A stretch of DNA of 17,977 nt from Candidatus Bathyarchaeota archaeon. GTDB taxonomy: Archaea > Thermoproteota > Bathyarchaeia > Bathyarchaeales > Bathyarchaeaceae. Every line of letters begins with the position of its first letter. Position 1 is the first letter of the stretch. Location of the stretch: positions 1-17,977 of the forward strand of contig JAPUUO010000017.1 in NCBI GenBank assembly GCA_026967815.1, given 5' to 3'. The notes below the pieces were generated by a model. That model saw nothing but the letters and a program-made list of their open reading frames with translations. It ran no database searches and was not told where the DNA came from. The position numbers were made by a program, and so were the translations under genes. Of this stretch, positions 5,976-13,309 are shown one piece after another.

Positions 5976-6986
5976 CTATAGGTTACGCCGAATATCTTCA
6001 TAAATCTGTGAACAACACAAAGATGAGAAAGTGATTTTTAAGCCTAGTGACTCTGCCAGCTTTATTGCTTTCTCAGCTGGAAACGCTATTGCGTTTACGC
6101 CAGCCTCAACAGCTAGAACATCGATTTCCTCTTTGGTTTTGCCTTTTGGACGCATACATCCCAAGACCAAAGGGGTGTTAGGCATCATTAGCTTGGTCAT
6201 GGCGAGAACCTTGGCTATGTCGGTTGATGTTGGAGGAGAAGCGTTTTTCATTGGAGTTTCATGTATTGGCATGAGGGCTATGATGATGACTGCTGAAGGC
6301 TGATATTTCGCGATCATCTGTAGCGCTTTAAATTCGCCCTTAAGCTTGCCGTAGTGAAGCCCGACAAGTACGTGGGGAACGTAGGGTATTTCTGACTTAT
6401 GTAGTGCTTTCAAAGATCTATCGAAATCTTGAACTTTCACGTTCAGTTGATAGATTTCCTTTATTGTTTCATCTGAACCGATAACGTCGATGAGAGCAGC
6501 GTCTACTCCTGCTTCTCTTAGCTTCTTTGCCATAGATAACTCGATAACTCCAGTGTGCACAACTACCGTCAAGCCTAGGTCTTGCTTAACCTTGGCAATG
6601 GCATCTGTGAATTGTCCAAGTGGAACTGACCCATTTGGGAGGCATCCACCGCTTACTAGGCAGCCTATTGCCCCTTTCCGCTTCAACTGGGTACACAAGT
6701 TGACTAGTTGTTCTGGAGTAACCGCTGGCAGCATTGTGTTCAGGACTTTTCCACCGCAATGTTTGCATTTTAAAGCGCAGAATTGGCCAGTAATAGAGAT
6801 GGAAGGAAAGGCAGCAGGTGCGGAATGGAAATATCCTGTTTTATAATACATGAAACTTGGAGCATAAAATCTGATTCTCTTTCCGAAATTTTTCCAACTT
6901 AAACTCTGAGCTACAGCCAAGGCTTCTTTAAGTTCAGTTTTACCTGCGTAGAGTAGCTGCTCACAGTTGTCTTTCCAATTCGACAC
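5976..6986 (-). CDS. Radical SAM protein, probable lipoyl synthase subunit (LipS2-like)
   Basis: This 336-residue radical-SAM enzyme belongs to the biotin-synthase-like archaeal group (COG1856 type). C70-x3-C74-x2-C77 binds the [4Fe-4S] cluster that cleaves S-adenosylmethionine; ISITGQFCALKCKHCGGK is the family hallmark. Further cysteines (C115, C277, C324-C325) could ligate a second, sulfur-donating cluster. In Thermococcus kodakarensis two proteins annotated as biotin synthases, LipS1 and LipS2, together insert the two sulfur atoms of lipoate into a protein-bound octanoyl chain. The divergent neighbour at 7083 is of the second type, so this pair fits that enzyme. Which subunit is which is uncertain from sequence alone. 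The GTG start at 6986 fits a leaderless message from the TATA-like TTAATACTTAT at 7009-7019. Confidence 0.75.
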   Translation of the reverse strand: MSNWKDNCEQLLYAGKTELKEALAVAQSLSWKNFGKRIRFYAPSFMYYKTGYFHSAPAAFPSISITGQFCALKCKHCGGKVLNTMLPAVTPEQLVNLCTQLKRKGAIGCLVSGGCLPNGSVPLGQFTDAIAKVKQDLGLTVVVHTGVIELSMAKKLREAGVDAALIDVIGSDETIKEIYQLNVKVQDFDRSLKALHKSEIPYVPHVLVGLHYGKLKGEFKALQMIAKYQPSAVIIIALMPIHETPMKNASPPTSTDIAKVLAMTKLMMPNTPLVLGCMRPKGKTKEEIDVLAVEAGVNAIAFPAEKAIKLAESLGLKITFSSLCCSQIYEDIRRNL

Positions 6987-7082
6987 CGTAGCACACCAGA
7001 GTTAACGGATAAGTATTAAGACAGCACCATTTTAATTTATACGTTTAAGCAAAAAATGATGCGAACAAGCTGAGGCAAACCG
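6987..7082. promoter_or_regulatory. Divergent promoter of the radical-SAM pair
   Basis: This 96-base region separates two divergent radical-SAM genes. On the - strand TTAATACTTAT (7009-7019) places a transcript start at about 6987, directly at the GTG, predicting a leaderless message. On the + strand TTTAATTTATAC (7031-7042) predicts a start near 7063, leaving a short leader with TGAGG at 7071-7075 before ATG 7083. The arrangement would allow joint control of both genes. Confidence 0.5.
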
Positions 7083-8081
7083 ATGATAAACGCACGATTA
7101 CCCGAAAAAATCAGAGTTTCCGTAGGCTCAGCTATTGTGCTTGGATTAATGCATGGAAAGTTAGATGCAGAACCAACCACGATCTACCTGCTTACTCATC
7201 ATCCTGGTAAATGCTTAGCCAATTGTGGATTCTGTCCTCAAGCCAAGGCGAGCAAGAGCCGAGCAGACATGCTGGCGCGCATTACGTGGCCAACGTTTCC
7301 AACCGAACAGGTTATGTCAAGAATTGAAACAGTGGTAAGAGAGCCGAATGAAAAGCGTGTTTGCATCCAAGCGCTAAACTATCCCAAAGTGTTCAATGAT
7401 GTGTTTGCTCTTGCAAACGAGATACGGTTACGAGCTGATGTGTCGCTCTCAGTATCTTGCCAACCTTTCAACACGGCGCAGATGAAGCTTTTGGAAGAGG
7501 TTGGAGTTGACAGAATCAGCATCGCATTAGACGCTGCAACCAAAGAGTTGTTTGAAAAGGTTAAGGGGGCTCTAACTAGTGGTCCATACAGGTGGGAAAC
7601 TCAGCGAGAAACATTACTGAAAGCGGTGCAAGTTTTTGGTAAGAACCGTGTTTATACGCATCTTGTTGTCGGTCTCGGAGAAACCGAAAAGGAAATTATT
7701 CAAACGATTCAATGGTGTGCAGACTTCGGCGTATATCCAAGCCTTTTTGCTTTCACTCCAATTCCGGGAACAGCTCTTGAAGCTTTGCCTCAACCTTCTG
7801 TGGCAACCTATAGGCGGGTTCAATTGGCGCACCATCTTATTGTCCACGGAAAAACTCGGTGTGAAAACATGAAATTTGACGAAGATGAACGACTCATCGA
7901 CCATGGAGTCTCCAAGCGTCTGCTTCAGCGAATTGTTGAAACTGGCACGCCGTTCTTAACTTCAGGTTGCCCAGGCTGCAACCGCCCATACTACAATGAA
8001 CGTCCAGGTGGACCACTATACAATTATCCTAGGCAGCCTTTGCCTGATGAGATAAGAGAGATAAAAGAACACCAAGTTTAG
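7083..8081 (+). CDS. Radical SAM protein, probable lipoyl synthase subunit (LipS1-like)
   Basis: This 332-residue biotin-synthase-like radical-SAM protein is of the COG2516 type. C44-x3-C48-x2-C51 in GKCLANCGFCPQA binds the catalytic [4Fe-4S] cluster. VVGLGETEKEI (195-205) is the SAM-binding strand and turn. A conserved C-terminal block SGCPGCNRPYYNERPGGP has C296 and C299, likely ligands of an auxiliary cluster used as sulfur source. With the divergent gene at 5976-6986 it matches the two-component archaeal lipoyl synthase; the subunit name is tentative. Lipoate would serve glycine cleavage or 2-oxoacid dehydrogenase complexes, none of which is encoded here. ATG 7083 follows TGAGG (7071-7075). 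The polymerase gene begins 24 bases after the stop, so the two are probably co-transcribed. Confidence 0.75.
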   Translation: MINARLPEKIRVSVGSAIVLGLMHGKLDAEPTTIYLLTHHPGKCLANCGFCPQAKASKSRADMLARITWPTFPTEQVMSRIETVVREPNEKRVCIQALNYPKVFNDVFALANEIRLRADVSLSVSCQPFNTAQMKLLEEVGVDRISIALDAATKELFEKVKGALTSGPYRWETQRETLLKAVQVFGKNRVYTHLVVGLGETEKEIIQTIQWCADFGVYPSLFAFTPIPGTALEALPQPSVATYRRVQLAHHLIVHGKTRCENMKFDEDERLIDHGVSKRLLQRIVETGTPFLTSGCPGCNRPYYNERPGGPLYNYPRQPLPDEIREIKEHQV

Positions 8082-8105
8082 AATTTATCGAGAAGGAAAA
8101 ATATT

Positions 8106-9995
8106 GTGTACCTGATTGATGCCAAAGTCGAAGACAACACAGTGAAACTAACATTTTATAGTTCATCAAAAAATAAACTAGTAGAGTTTAGAGATGACAC
8201 TTACCAGCCTTATCTTGTGATTTCATATCCCCTCAGCGAGCAAGATGAAGAAACGGTGCACAGTTTTCAAGGAGAAGTTGAAGTTGTTGAGAAACGCGAC
8301 CTGTTCACCGATGAAGTCAAGGAGTTCGCTAAGGTAAAATTTTTGAGCCCGTTTCTGGTTCAAAAAGCCACAAAAAGATTCGAAAAATTCTGGGAAAACG
8401 AAATAGAATTCGCTCATAGTTATGTTTATGACCATGATCTTATCTTTGGTGCACTTCATGTCCAGAAGGGCAATAGCTTCAAACCTGTACTGAGTTTCCC
8501 TGAAAAACTGCGAGACAGGTTTGAAACCGCTTTTGACTCAGTGAAAAGCTCTGACCCGCTTAAGTATAACCAACTGAAACACTGGTTCACATTGCTGAAT
8601 CAACCAGTGCCGCAAGGCAGAGTTGAGTTGCTGGGTATTGATGGTGAAATCAGTCCAGAAAACTATTATGTTGCTTTCATGCTTTCGAGAATTGTCAACT
8701 TGCCAGTTTCAGAAACCTACAGGAGCCGAAGCCTAAGCAACTGGCTGAAGTCAATGATATACACTTATCTTAGAAAAAACAGTGTTTTGATTCCGACCTC
8801 GAAGGAGCTGAGGAAAGGCTACGAACCTCATGTTGTTCCAGGCGCCTTGACTGTGGCGCCTAAGAGTGGAGTTTACTTCAATCTGGTTGTAACCGACTTT
8901 GAAAGCTTGTATCCGAGTTGTATCGACAGCTATAATTTGTCTTACGAAACTGTTGATTGCAACCATAAACCGTGCAAGAGCAACAGGGTTTCTGAAGTGG
9001 GGCATTACATCTGTACAAAAAGGCGCGGGTTTCTCTCTCTACTTATTGGTGCACTCAAAGACCTTCGCATACACTGGTTTAAGCCACTTTCAAAAAGCAA
9101 CAACCTATCAGCAGAAAGAAAACAACAAGCAGAAGCATTAGCTAGTCTTCTGAAGCTCATAACAGTGTCCAGCTATGGCGTGACAGTACGGATTCACGGA
9201 CTGGCCTGTCCACCTTTAGCTGAGTCCATCACCGGCTACGGACGCTATGCTCTCAAGTCCACATGGGAAATAGCAGAAAAAGCTGGTTTACACCCAGTCT
9301 ACGGAGACACTGACTCAATCTTCCTAGAAAACCCATCGTCACAGAAAGTTGAGTGGCTGATCAAGACCGTAAAAGAGAAGCTTAAACTGGACCTTGCACT
9401 TGAAAAGCACTACTCAATTTGTGTTTTACCCAAAGCCAAAAAAGCGTACTTCGGCATTTTTGAAGACGGCACAGCTGACCTGAAGGGTCTCACAGCGATA
9501 AAGTCCAACTCTCCGAAATTCATCCAAAACGTGTTCCAAAACTGCGTTAAAGAACTGAGTCATGTGCAGAACGTACAGGAATATGATTCGGCAAAGGAGA
9601 AAATTGTGAAAGTTGTGCAAAAAGCCATCAGAGATTTGAGAAATGGAAAAGCTCAACTTGAAGACCTTATCTACTCGGTCAAATTGTATCATGACCCGGC
9701 GGAAAAGCTTCGCTCAAAAGTCTTGCCTCAACCCTATCAGTGTGTTGCTCAATTGGCGGCAGCAGGAAAACCAGTTAAACGACGAGATACTGTGACCTTC
9801 ATAAAAGTCAACCCTTTTGATTTTAAAGGAAGAAGATTTACAGTGAAACCAGCCGAGCATGTGCGTAGTGTTTCGGAAATAAATATTGAAGACTACATAC
9901 GAAACCTAACAACTGCTTTGAACCAAACTTTTGAGCCGATGAACATAAAGTTTGCAGCGAAAAAGGAGAAGCAAATATCTGATTGGTTCAAGTAA
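8106..9995 (+). CDS. Family B DNA polymerase, compact, exonuclease domain apparently missing
   Basis: This 629-residue protein is shorter than the 750-900 residues usual for archaeal PolB. Residues 1-130 resemble the N-terminal domain, ending in AHSYVYDHDL. Motif A is D264-FESLYPS, motif B K350-LITVSSYG, motif C Y399-GDTDS, and the KKxY-like element PKAKKAYFG follows, so both catalytic aspartates (D264 and D401, with D403) are present. C285, C290 and C303 resemble the palm cysteines of crenarchaeal PolB. Between residue 115 and the LSRIVNLPVS segment only about 80 residues remain where a DnaQ-like exonuclease of some 200 residues normally sits, and I find no DIE motif. Motif B has Val where Asn is usual. 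The GTG start at 8106 follows GAGAAGGA (8090-8097). A repair or translesion role is inferred. Confidence 0.88.
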   Translation: MYLIDAKVEDNTVKLTFYSSSKNKLVEFRDDTYQPYLVISYPLSEQDEETVHSFQGEVEVVEKRDLFTDEVKEFAKVKFLSPFLVQKATKRFEKFWENEIEFAHSYVYDHDLIFGALHVQKGNSFKPVLSFPEKLRDRFETAFDSVKSSDPLKYNQLKHWFTLLNQPVPQGRVELLGIDGEISPENYYVAFMLSRIVNLPVSETYRSRSLSNWLKSMIYTYLRKNSVLIPTSKELRKGYEPHVVPGALTVAPKSGVYFNLVVTDFESLYPSCIDSYNLSYETVDCNHKPCKSNRVSEVGHYICTKRRGFLSLLIGALKDLRIHWFKPLSKSNNLSAERKQQAEALASLLKLITVSSYGVTVRIHGLACPPLAESITGYGRYALKSTWEIAEKAGLHPVYGDTDSIFLENPSSQKVEWLIKTVKEKLKLDLALEKHYSICVLPKAKKAYFGIFEDGTADLKGLTAIKSNSPKFIQNVFQNCVKELSHVQNVQEYDSAKEKIVKVVQKAIRDLRNGKAQLEDLIYSVKLYHDPAEKLRSKVLPQPYQCVAQLAAAGKPVKRRDTVTFIKVNPFDFKGRRFTVKPAEHVRSVSEINIEDYIRNLTTALNQTFEPMNIKFAAKKEKQISDWFK

Positions 9996-10008
9996 CGAAA
10001 GAAAAAGC
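9996..10008 (-). terminator. T-rich terminator of the Nudix/CBS run
   Basis: On the - strand the tract reads GCTTTTTCTTTCG, 34 bases beyond the Nudix stop and directly against the polymerase stop codon. The two convergent genes have only 46 bases between them. Confidence 0.35.
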
Positions 10009-10041
10009 ACCAACAGCATATCGTTTTCAGCTTGATGGGGT

Positions 10042-10593
10042 CTAATGCAGACATTCAAGGATGTGAATAAACCTTTCAAGAATTCTATAGGTCAATCCCC
10101 AAATGACACTGTTCCCAACAAGGTATGCCGGAAACTCTCCGTAACTAAACTCTACGGTGCCTCTATGTTTAACAAGTTCTTCTAGCGGAATCCAAGCAAA
10201 ATCTTTTAGCTCCTCATTCAATCTGATTGGCGGTTCAGCCTCAAGAAGCACAACAAAGGGAAGAATCTTCATTTCAGGCTTCAGTGTGGATCTTAGCGTT
10301 TCCATCAACCCGAGAAAGCGACAATGACCAAGGAGATTTATGTTTGTCTCTTCCAAGGTCTCCCTCGTGACCGTTTGTTTGAGATTTCGATCCTTTGAAT
10401 CACGTTTTCCTCCAGGCAGAGCCATCTGTCCCGACCAGGGATCAGTGGGGCTCTCAATTCTCTTTACAATCAAGACTTGGAGGTCTCGGTCTGTTGGTTT
10501 CAACAGCAAAGCAACTGCGGCATCAGCGTCTTGCTCTTCTGATGTTGGTTTCAACCTGTTTGACAACTTTCTGATGTTGTCAACACAACTCAA
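10042..10593 (-). CDS. Nudix hydrolase, CoA pyrophosphatase-like
   Basis: This 183-residue protein, taken from TTG 10593, cleaves a nucleoside diphosphate linked to another moiety. The segment SGQMALPGGKRD (54-65) followed by R77-E78-T-L-E81-E82 is the Nudix box in the form seen in NudL/NUDT7/NUDT8 enzymes, which hydrolyse coenzyme A and its esters; the metal-binding glutamates are present. The substrate is inferred from this resemblance. An upstream ATG at 10656 would give 204 residues, but it overlaps the preceding gene and adds a Cys-rich, family-atypical stretch. TTG 10593 has GAGGT at 10601-10605, seven bases away. The GC-rich motif at 10610-10623 then falls between the genes rather than in one. 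It is the last gene of the leftward run. Confidence 0.85.
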   Translation of the reverse strand: MSCVDNIRKLSNRLKPTSEEQDADAAVALLLKPTDRDLQVLIVKRIESPTDPWSGQMALPGGKRDSKDRNLKQTVTRETLEETNINLLGHCRFLGLMETLRSTLKPEMKILPFVVLLEAEPPIRLNEELKDFAWIPLEELVKHRGTVEFSYGEFPAYLVGNSVIWGLTYRILERFIHILECLH

Positions 10594-10609
10594 GTGAGGA
10601 ACCTCAAAT

Positions 10610-10623
10610 GCGCACGCGCAAAG
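10610..10623 (+). repeat. GC-rich alternating motif copy
   Basis: GCGCACGCGCAAAG, located between the winged-helix and Nudix genes if the Nudix start is TTG 10593. The run TGCGCACGCGCA (10609-10620) alternates pyrimidine and purine throughout. ATGCGCACGCG (10608-10618) recurs exactly at 15679-15689. Confidence 0.45.
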
Positions 10624-10631
10624 CTGGCTTC

Positions 10632-10814
10632 TTACTTGACAGGTGCATAGAAGCATCTTTTTGGAGAGGTGATTTTACCCTTCTTTTTCAGGGTTTTTAT
10701 TATCTTGGATACTTCATCTTTAGTCAGTCTAGCTAGCTCTGCAATCTCCCCAGGTCTCAATGGTTTTCCAGCTTTTGCCATGGCTTTAAATACCAATTGC
10801 TCTTTTTCTTCCAA
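10632..10814 (-). CDS. Small winged-helix DNA-binding protein
   Basis: This is a 60-residue protein made almost entirely of one winged-helix unit. The first helix is VFKAMAKAGKPL, the second RPGEIAELARL, the recognition helix TKDEVSKIIKTLKKKG, and the wing KITSPKRCFYAPVK. It resembles MarR/ArsR-like or TFE-like helix-turn-helix units, but no family is claimed. TTG 10814 is chosen because GGGAGG (10823-10828) lies eight bases upstream. An in-frame TTG at 10844 would add ten residues and put this site inside the coding region. It lies 87 bases beyond the last CBS gene and 38 bases ahead of the Nudix gene. It may bind DNA or act as a small adaptor. Confidence 0.7.
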   Translation of the reverse strand: MEEKEQLVFKAMAKAGKPLRPGEIAELARLTKDEVSKIIKTLKKKGKITSPKRCFYAPVK

Positions 10815-10901
10815 TGTTTTCGCCTCCCGAACTATCCAGTTCAATCAGTTTTTCAAATATTGCTAACTTCATGTGCACATTTGTTGAAATCGTCTCTTTT
10901 T

Positions 10902-11816
10902 CTAATCTAGGAGTTTGAAGAAGTCTCGTTCAGTTATTATTCCCACAAGTCGCTCATTTTCTACAACGGGTAACGAACCCACATCATTGTCTTGGAGAAG
11001 TTTTGCTGCTTCGCCGACATCCGCGTTCGGCTCAATCGTGACAACATTCTTTCGAGTAACCTCTAGTACCGAGGTCTGTAAAACCTGAGCCATCGCTCTT
11101 GACTGCAAATGCTTGAACACTTCACTTGACCCAAAAAAGCGGAGAATTGTCCTAACTGAGGCCAAGCCAACAAATTTGCCGTCCAAAACCACTGGTAATC
11201 GTCTAAATCCACGCTCAATCATCAACCTTGCAGCTTCATAAATTGATATTCGAGGAGCTGTGGTCACAACTTTCTTGGTCATCACATCGGAAACCTTGGC
11301 TCCACTGATTCTTCCAGTGAACATAAAGGCAATGTCGCGTTCAGTAACAATAGCCCAAACATGCTTCTCGTCGTCTACGACAGGTAGTCCTCCAACGTTA
11401 TGCTTCTTCATAAGCCGCAAAGCATCGTGTATCTTGGCCGAGGTGGAAATCCAAAACACATCGGTGGTCATGATGGATCGAACTGGCTCGTTGATTGCCT
11501 TATAGAAGTTGCCCGAATACTTGCGTTGGATTAGCTGATACTTCTCCCCTCCTCCCAAATAGTTGACAAGATCTGTGGCGGTAATTATACCTCGTAGCCT
11601 TTGTGTTCCAGGGTCAGCAATTGGTATACGGCGAAATCCCTTTTGCACCATGATTTCAATCGCGTCTTGAATAGGAGTTGTCGGTGCCATGGTGACAACC
11701 GGGCTTGTCGCAATGGTCATTATTTCGCCCTCCCGCTTTTTGGAGGGATGCCCTCGTAACTCTAATGGGCCCTTTTCTCGAAGAGTTCGACGAAAAGATT
11801 CTCGTCTTGAGGTCAT
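10902..11816 (-). CDS. Four-CBS-domain protein (third of the CBS array)
   Basis: This 304-residue protein is built of four CBS motifs, at about 31-90, 112-168, 175-228 and 248-304, after a basic N-terminal leader of 30 residues. Paired CBS motifs form Bateman modules that bind adenosine nucleotides or S-adenosylmethionine and act as energy or ligand sensors. Each repeat has the usual GxxxxPVVDxxxxxxGIVTxxD-like ending (for example VGGLPVV, AIVTERD; VGSLPVV, GIITERD). No catalytic domain or membrane segment is attached, so it probably acts on a partner protein. ATG 11816 is preceded by AGGTGAT at a suitable distance, and the upstream CBS gene ends 13 bases earlier, so they are in one operon. 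Confidence 0.9.
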   Translation of the reverse strand: MTSRRESFRRTLREKGPLELRGHPSKKREGEIMTIATSPVVTMAPTTPIQDAIEIMVQKGFRRIPIADPGTQRLRGIITATDLVNYLGGGEKYQLIQRKYSGNFYKAINEPVRSIMTTDVFWISTSAKIHDALRLMKKHNVGGLPVVDDEKHVWAIVTERDIAFMFTGRISGAKVSDVMTKKVVTTAPRISIYEAARLMIERGFRRLPVVLDGKFVGLASVRTILRFFGSSEVFKHLQSRAMAQVLQTSVLEVTRKNVVTIEPNADVGEAAKLLQDNDVGSLPVVENERLVGIITERDFFKLLD

Positions 11817-11829
11817 TTTTCAACATCAC

Positions 11830-12639
11830 CTAATATTTGATTAATGTTCGAACAATGTCTTCCCGGTCTACAACACCCATAAGGTTGTTTTTGTCGTCTA
11901 CGATTGGCACGCGACCAATGTTTTTTTTGAGCATTAATTTTGCTGCTTCTTTAACTGTGCTTGTGGGTTTTAGACAGATGATCGACGTCTTCATTATCGA
12001 AGAGATTCTTGAAGGAGCCTTAAACCGACCCTTTCTCGCTTCGAAAGCAGGGAAAACCATGCTGCTCTCAAGGAGGTTAGTCTGGGTCAACATCCCAACC
12101 AGTTTTCCTTTCGTCACAACTGGGCATCCGGAGTACGATTTTTCCTGCATACTCCGCCAAACGTTGTCTACTTCATCATTAGCTGAGCAAACGAAAAGCT
12201 CAGTTGACATAACCCGACTGATGGGTGTTGAAAGCCTAGAAGTTTCCTTCTTCAAATAAGCAGCTATGAAATTTTCGAGTCCAAGCATTCCAATGTAGGT
12301 TTTGTCTTGAGAAGATCTGACAACTGATGCGTACCATTCGTCGAGCCGAAGCATTTTTCGCACAATGTCATGTGCATCCATGTCCATGGTTGCAACTGTT
12401 CGAGGGGTCGACATGATTCCTTTGACGCGGATTGGAGAAATAGACGAAGTGATTGCCAATATGTCGCTACGTGTGATTACTCCCACTAAATGCTTGTTTT
12501 TATCTGTCACCGGAAGTGTCCGCAAACTTCTTTCGCGTAGAACCGCTCGAGCCTTTGTCGCAAGCTCATCTGCATAGATGGAGGGATATTTTTTGTCTGT
12601 TATGTCCTGAACACGCAAACCATCGCCCTCAGAATTCAC
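11830..12639 (-). CDS. Four-CBS-domain protein (second of the CBS array)
   Basis: This 269-residue protein has four CBS motifs at about 8-64, 72-130, 139-190 and 211-268. The first, third and fourth keep the canonical strand-helix ending (LVGVITRSDIL, LVGMLTQTNLL, LMGVVDREDIV). The second is more divergent (SVVRSSQDKTYIGMLGLENF), as is common where one site of a Bateman pair has lost ligand binding. There is no other domain. The GTG start at 12639 overlaps the end of the upstream CBS-zinc gene by 11 bases, indicating translational coupling. It differs enough from the neighbouring four-CBS gene to be an old paralogue rather than a recent duplicate. The ligand and partner are unknown. Confidence 0.9.
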   Translation of the reverse strand: MNSEGDGLRVQDITDKKYPSIYADELATKARAVLRERSLRTLPVTDKNKHLVGVITRSDILAITSSISPIRVKGIMSTPRTVATMDMDAHDIVRKMLRLDEWYASVVRSSQDKTYIGMLGLENFIAAYLKKETSRLSTPISRVMSTELFVCSANDEVDNVWRSMQEKSYSGCPVVTKGKLVGMLTQTNLLESSMVFPAFEARKGRFKAPSRISSIMKTSIICLKPTSTVKEAAKLMLKKNIGRVPIVDDKNNLMGVVDREDIVRTLIKY

Positions 12640-13207
12640 CCTTCATCTCGATTTTGCAGTCTTCGCAGACGAAAGAGCCATCCGCCTCTTCGAGAGCGTC
12701 AGACCATTGGCTGCAGTTATCGCAGTATCCAGCCATTTGGGGATAGATTGTCTCCTCTGTTGCAGCTTCACCTTGAATCTTGGCTTTCTCTTGGATGATT
12801 TCAATAAGCTCTGGCGTAATAGCTAGAATGTCTTTGCTGGATACGAGTCCAACAAGCTCTCCTTTGTACATAACTCCGAGTCTCCGGACGTTTAGCCGGC
12901 TCATTCTGCGAGCAGCGTCACTGAGGGTTACGTCTGGATCAATTGTAACAAGAGGGGCGGTCATGACGTTCTTGGCAGCCAATTTGTAGCGAGGTCGGTT
13001 TTTGGCTAAAACCCTTCTAACGAGGTCACGTTCAGTTATTATACCCAAGGGTTTACCGTCTCTTCCAGTTACAATTATGCAACCCAAGTCATTTTTGCCC
13101 ATCAAATTAGCCACTTTTGTTACCTTATCTTTTTCGTTGACAGTAACTACAGGGCTTGACATCACATCTTTAACAAGCATTCTTTCTCTGATGCCCATCT
13201 CTGCCAT
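12629..13207 (-). CDS. CBS-pair protein with C-terminal zinc ribbon
   Basis: This 192-residue protein has two CBS motifs, about 11-66 and 77-131, forming one Bateman module. A charged linker leads to a compact zinc ribbon: C162-x2-C165 and C181-x2-C184. CBS pairs bind adenine nucleotides, and the ribbon could contact nucleic acid or a protein, so a ligand-responsive regulator is plausible but unproven. ATG 13207 is the first gene of the CBS operon. Its promoter is probably CAGTTTAATACCC (13245-13257 on the - strand), with a leader containing AGAGGGA. The stop overlaps the next CBS gene by 11 bases. Confidence 0.9.
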   Translation of the reverse strand: MAEMGIRERMLVKDVMSSPVVTVNEKDKVTKVANLMGKNDLGCIIVTGRDGKPLGIITERDLVRRVLAKNRPRYKLAAKNVMTAPLVTIDPDVTLSDAARRMSRLNVRRLGVMYKGELVGLVSSKDILAITPELIEIIQEKAKIQGEAATEETIYPQMAGYCDNCSQWSDALEEADGSFVCEDCKIEMKGEF

Positions 13208-13244
13208 TGTGGATTTTCCCTCTACACGAAGATAGATTAGATGT

Positions 13245-13257
13245 GGGTATTAAACTG
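13245..13257 (-). promoter_or_regulatory. TATA-like promoter of the CBS operon
   Basis: On the - strand CAGTTTAATACCC contains the TATA-like GTTTAATAC. The expected transcript start is near 13223, leaving a short leader before ATG 13207 with AGAGGGA as a possible ribosome binding site. It lies in the 102-base gap after rqcH. Confidence 0.45.
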
Positions 13258-13274
13258 TTGTTCAATTTTCTGTC

Positions 13275-13286
13275 AAAAAGGAAAAG
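13275..13286 (-). terminator. T-rich terminator of rqcH
   Basis: The - strand tract CTTTTCCTTTTT lies 24 bases past the rqcH stop and before the promoter of the CBS operon, separating the two leftward transcription units. Confidence 0.45.
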
Positions 13287-13309
13287 ACGGTTTATGAACC
13301 ATTGCTTTT

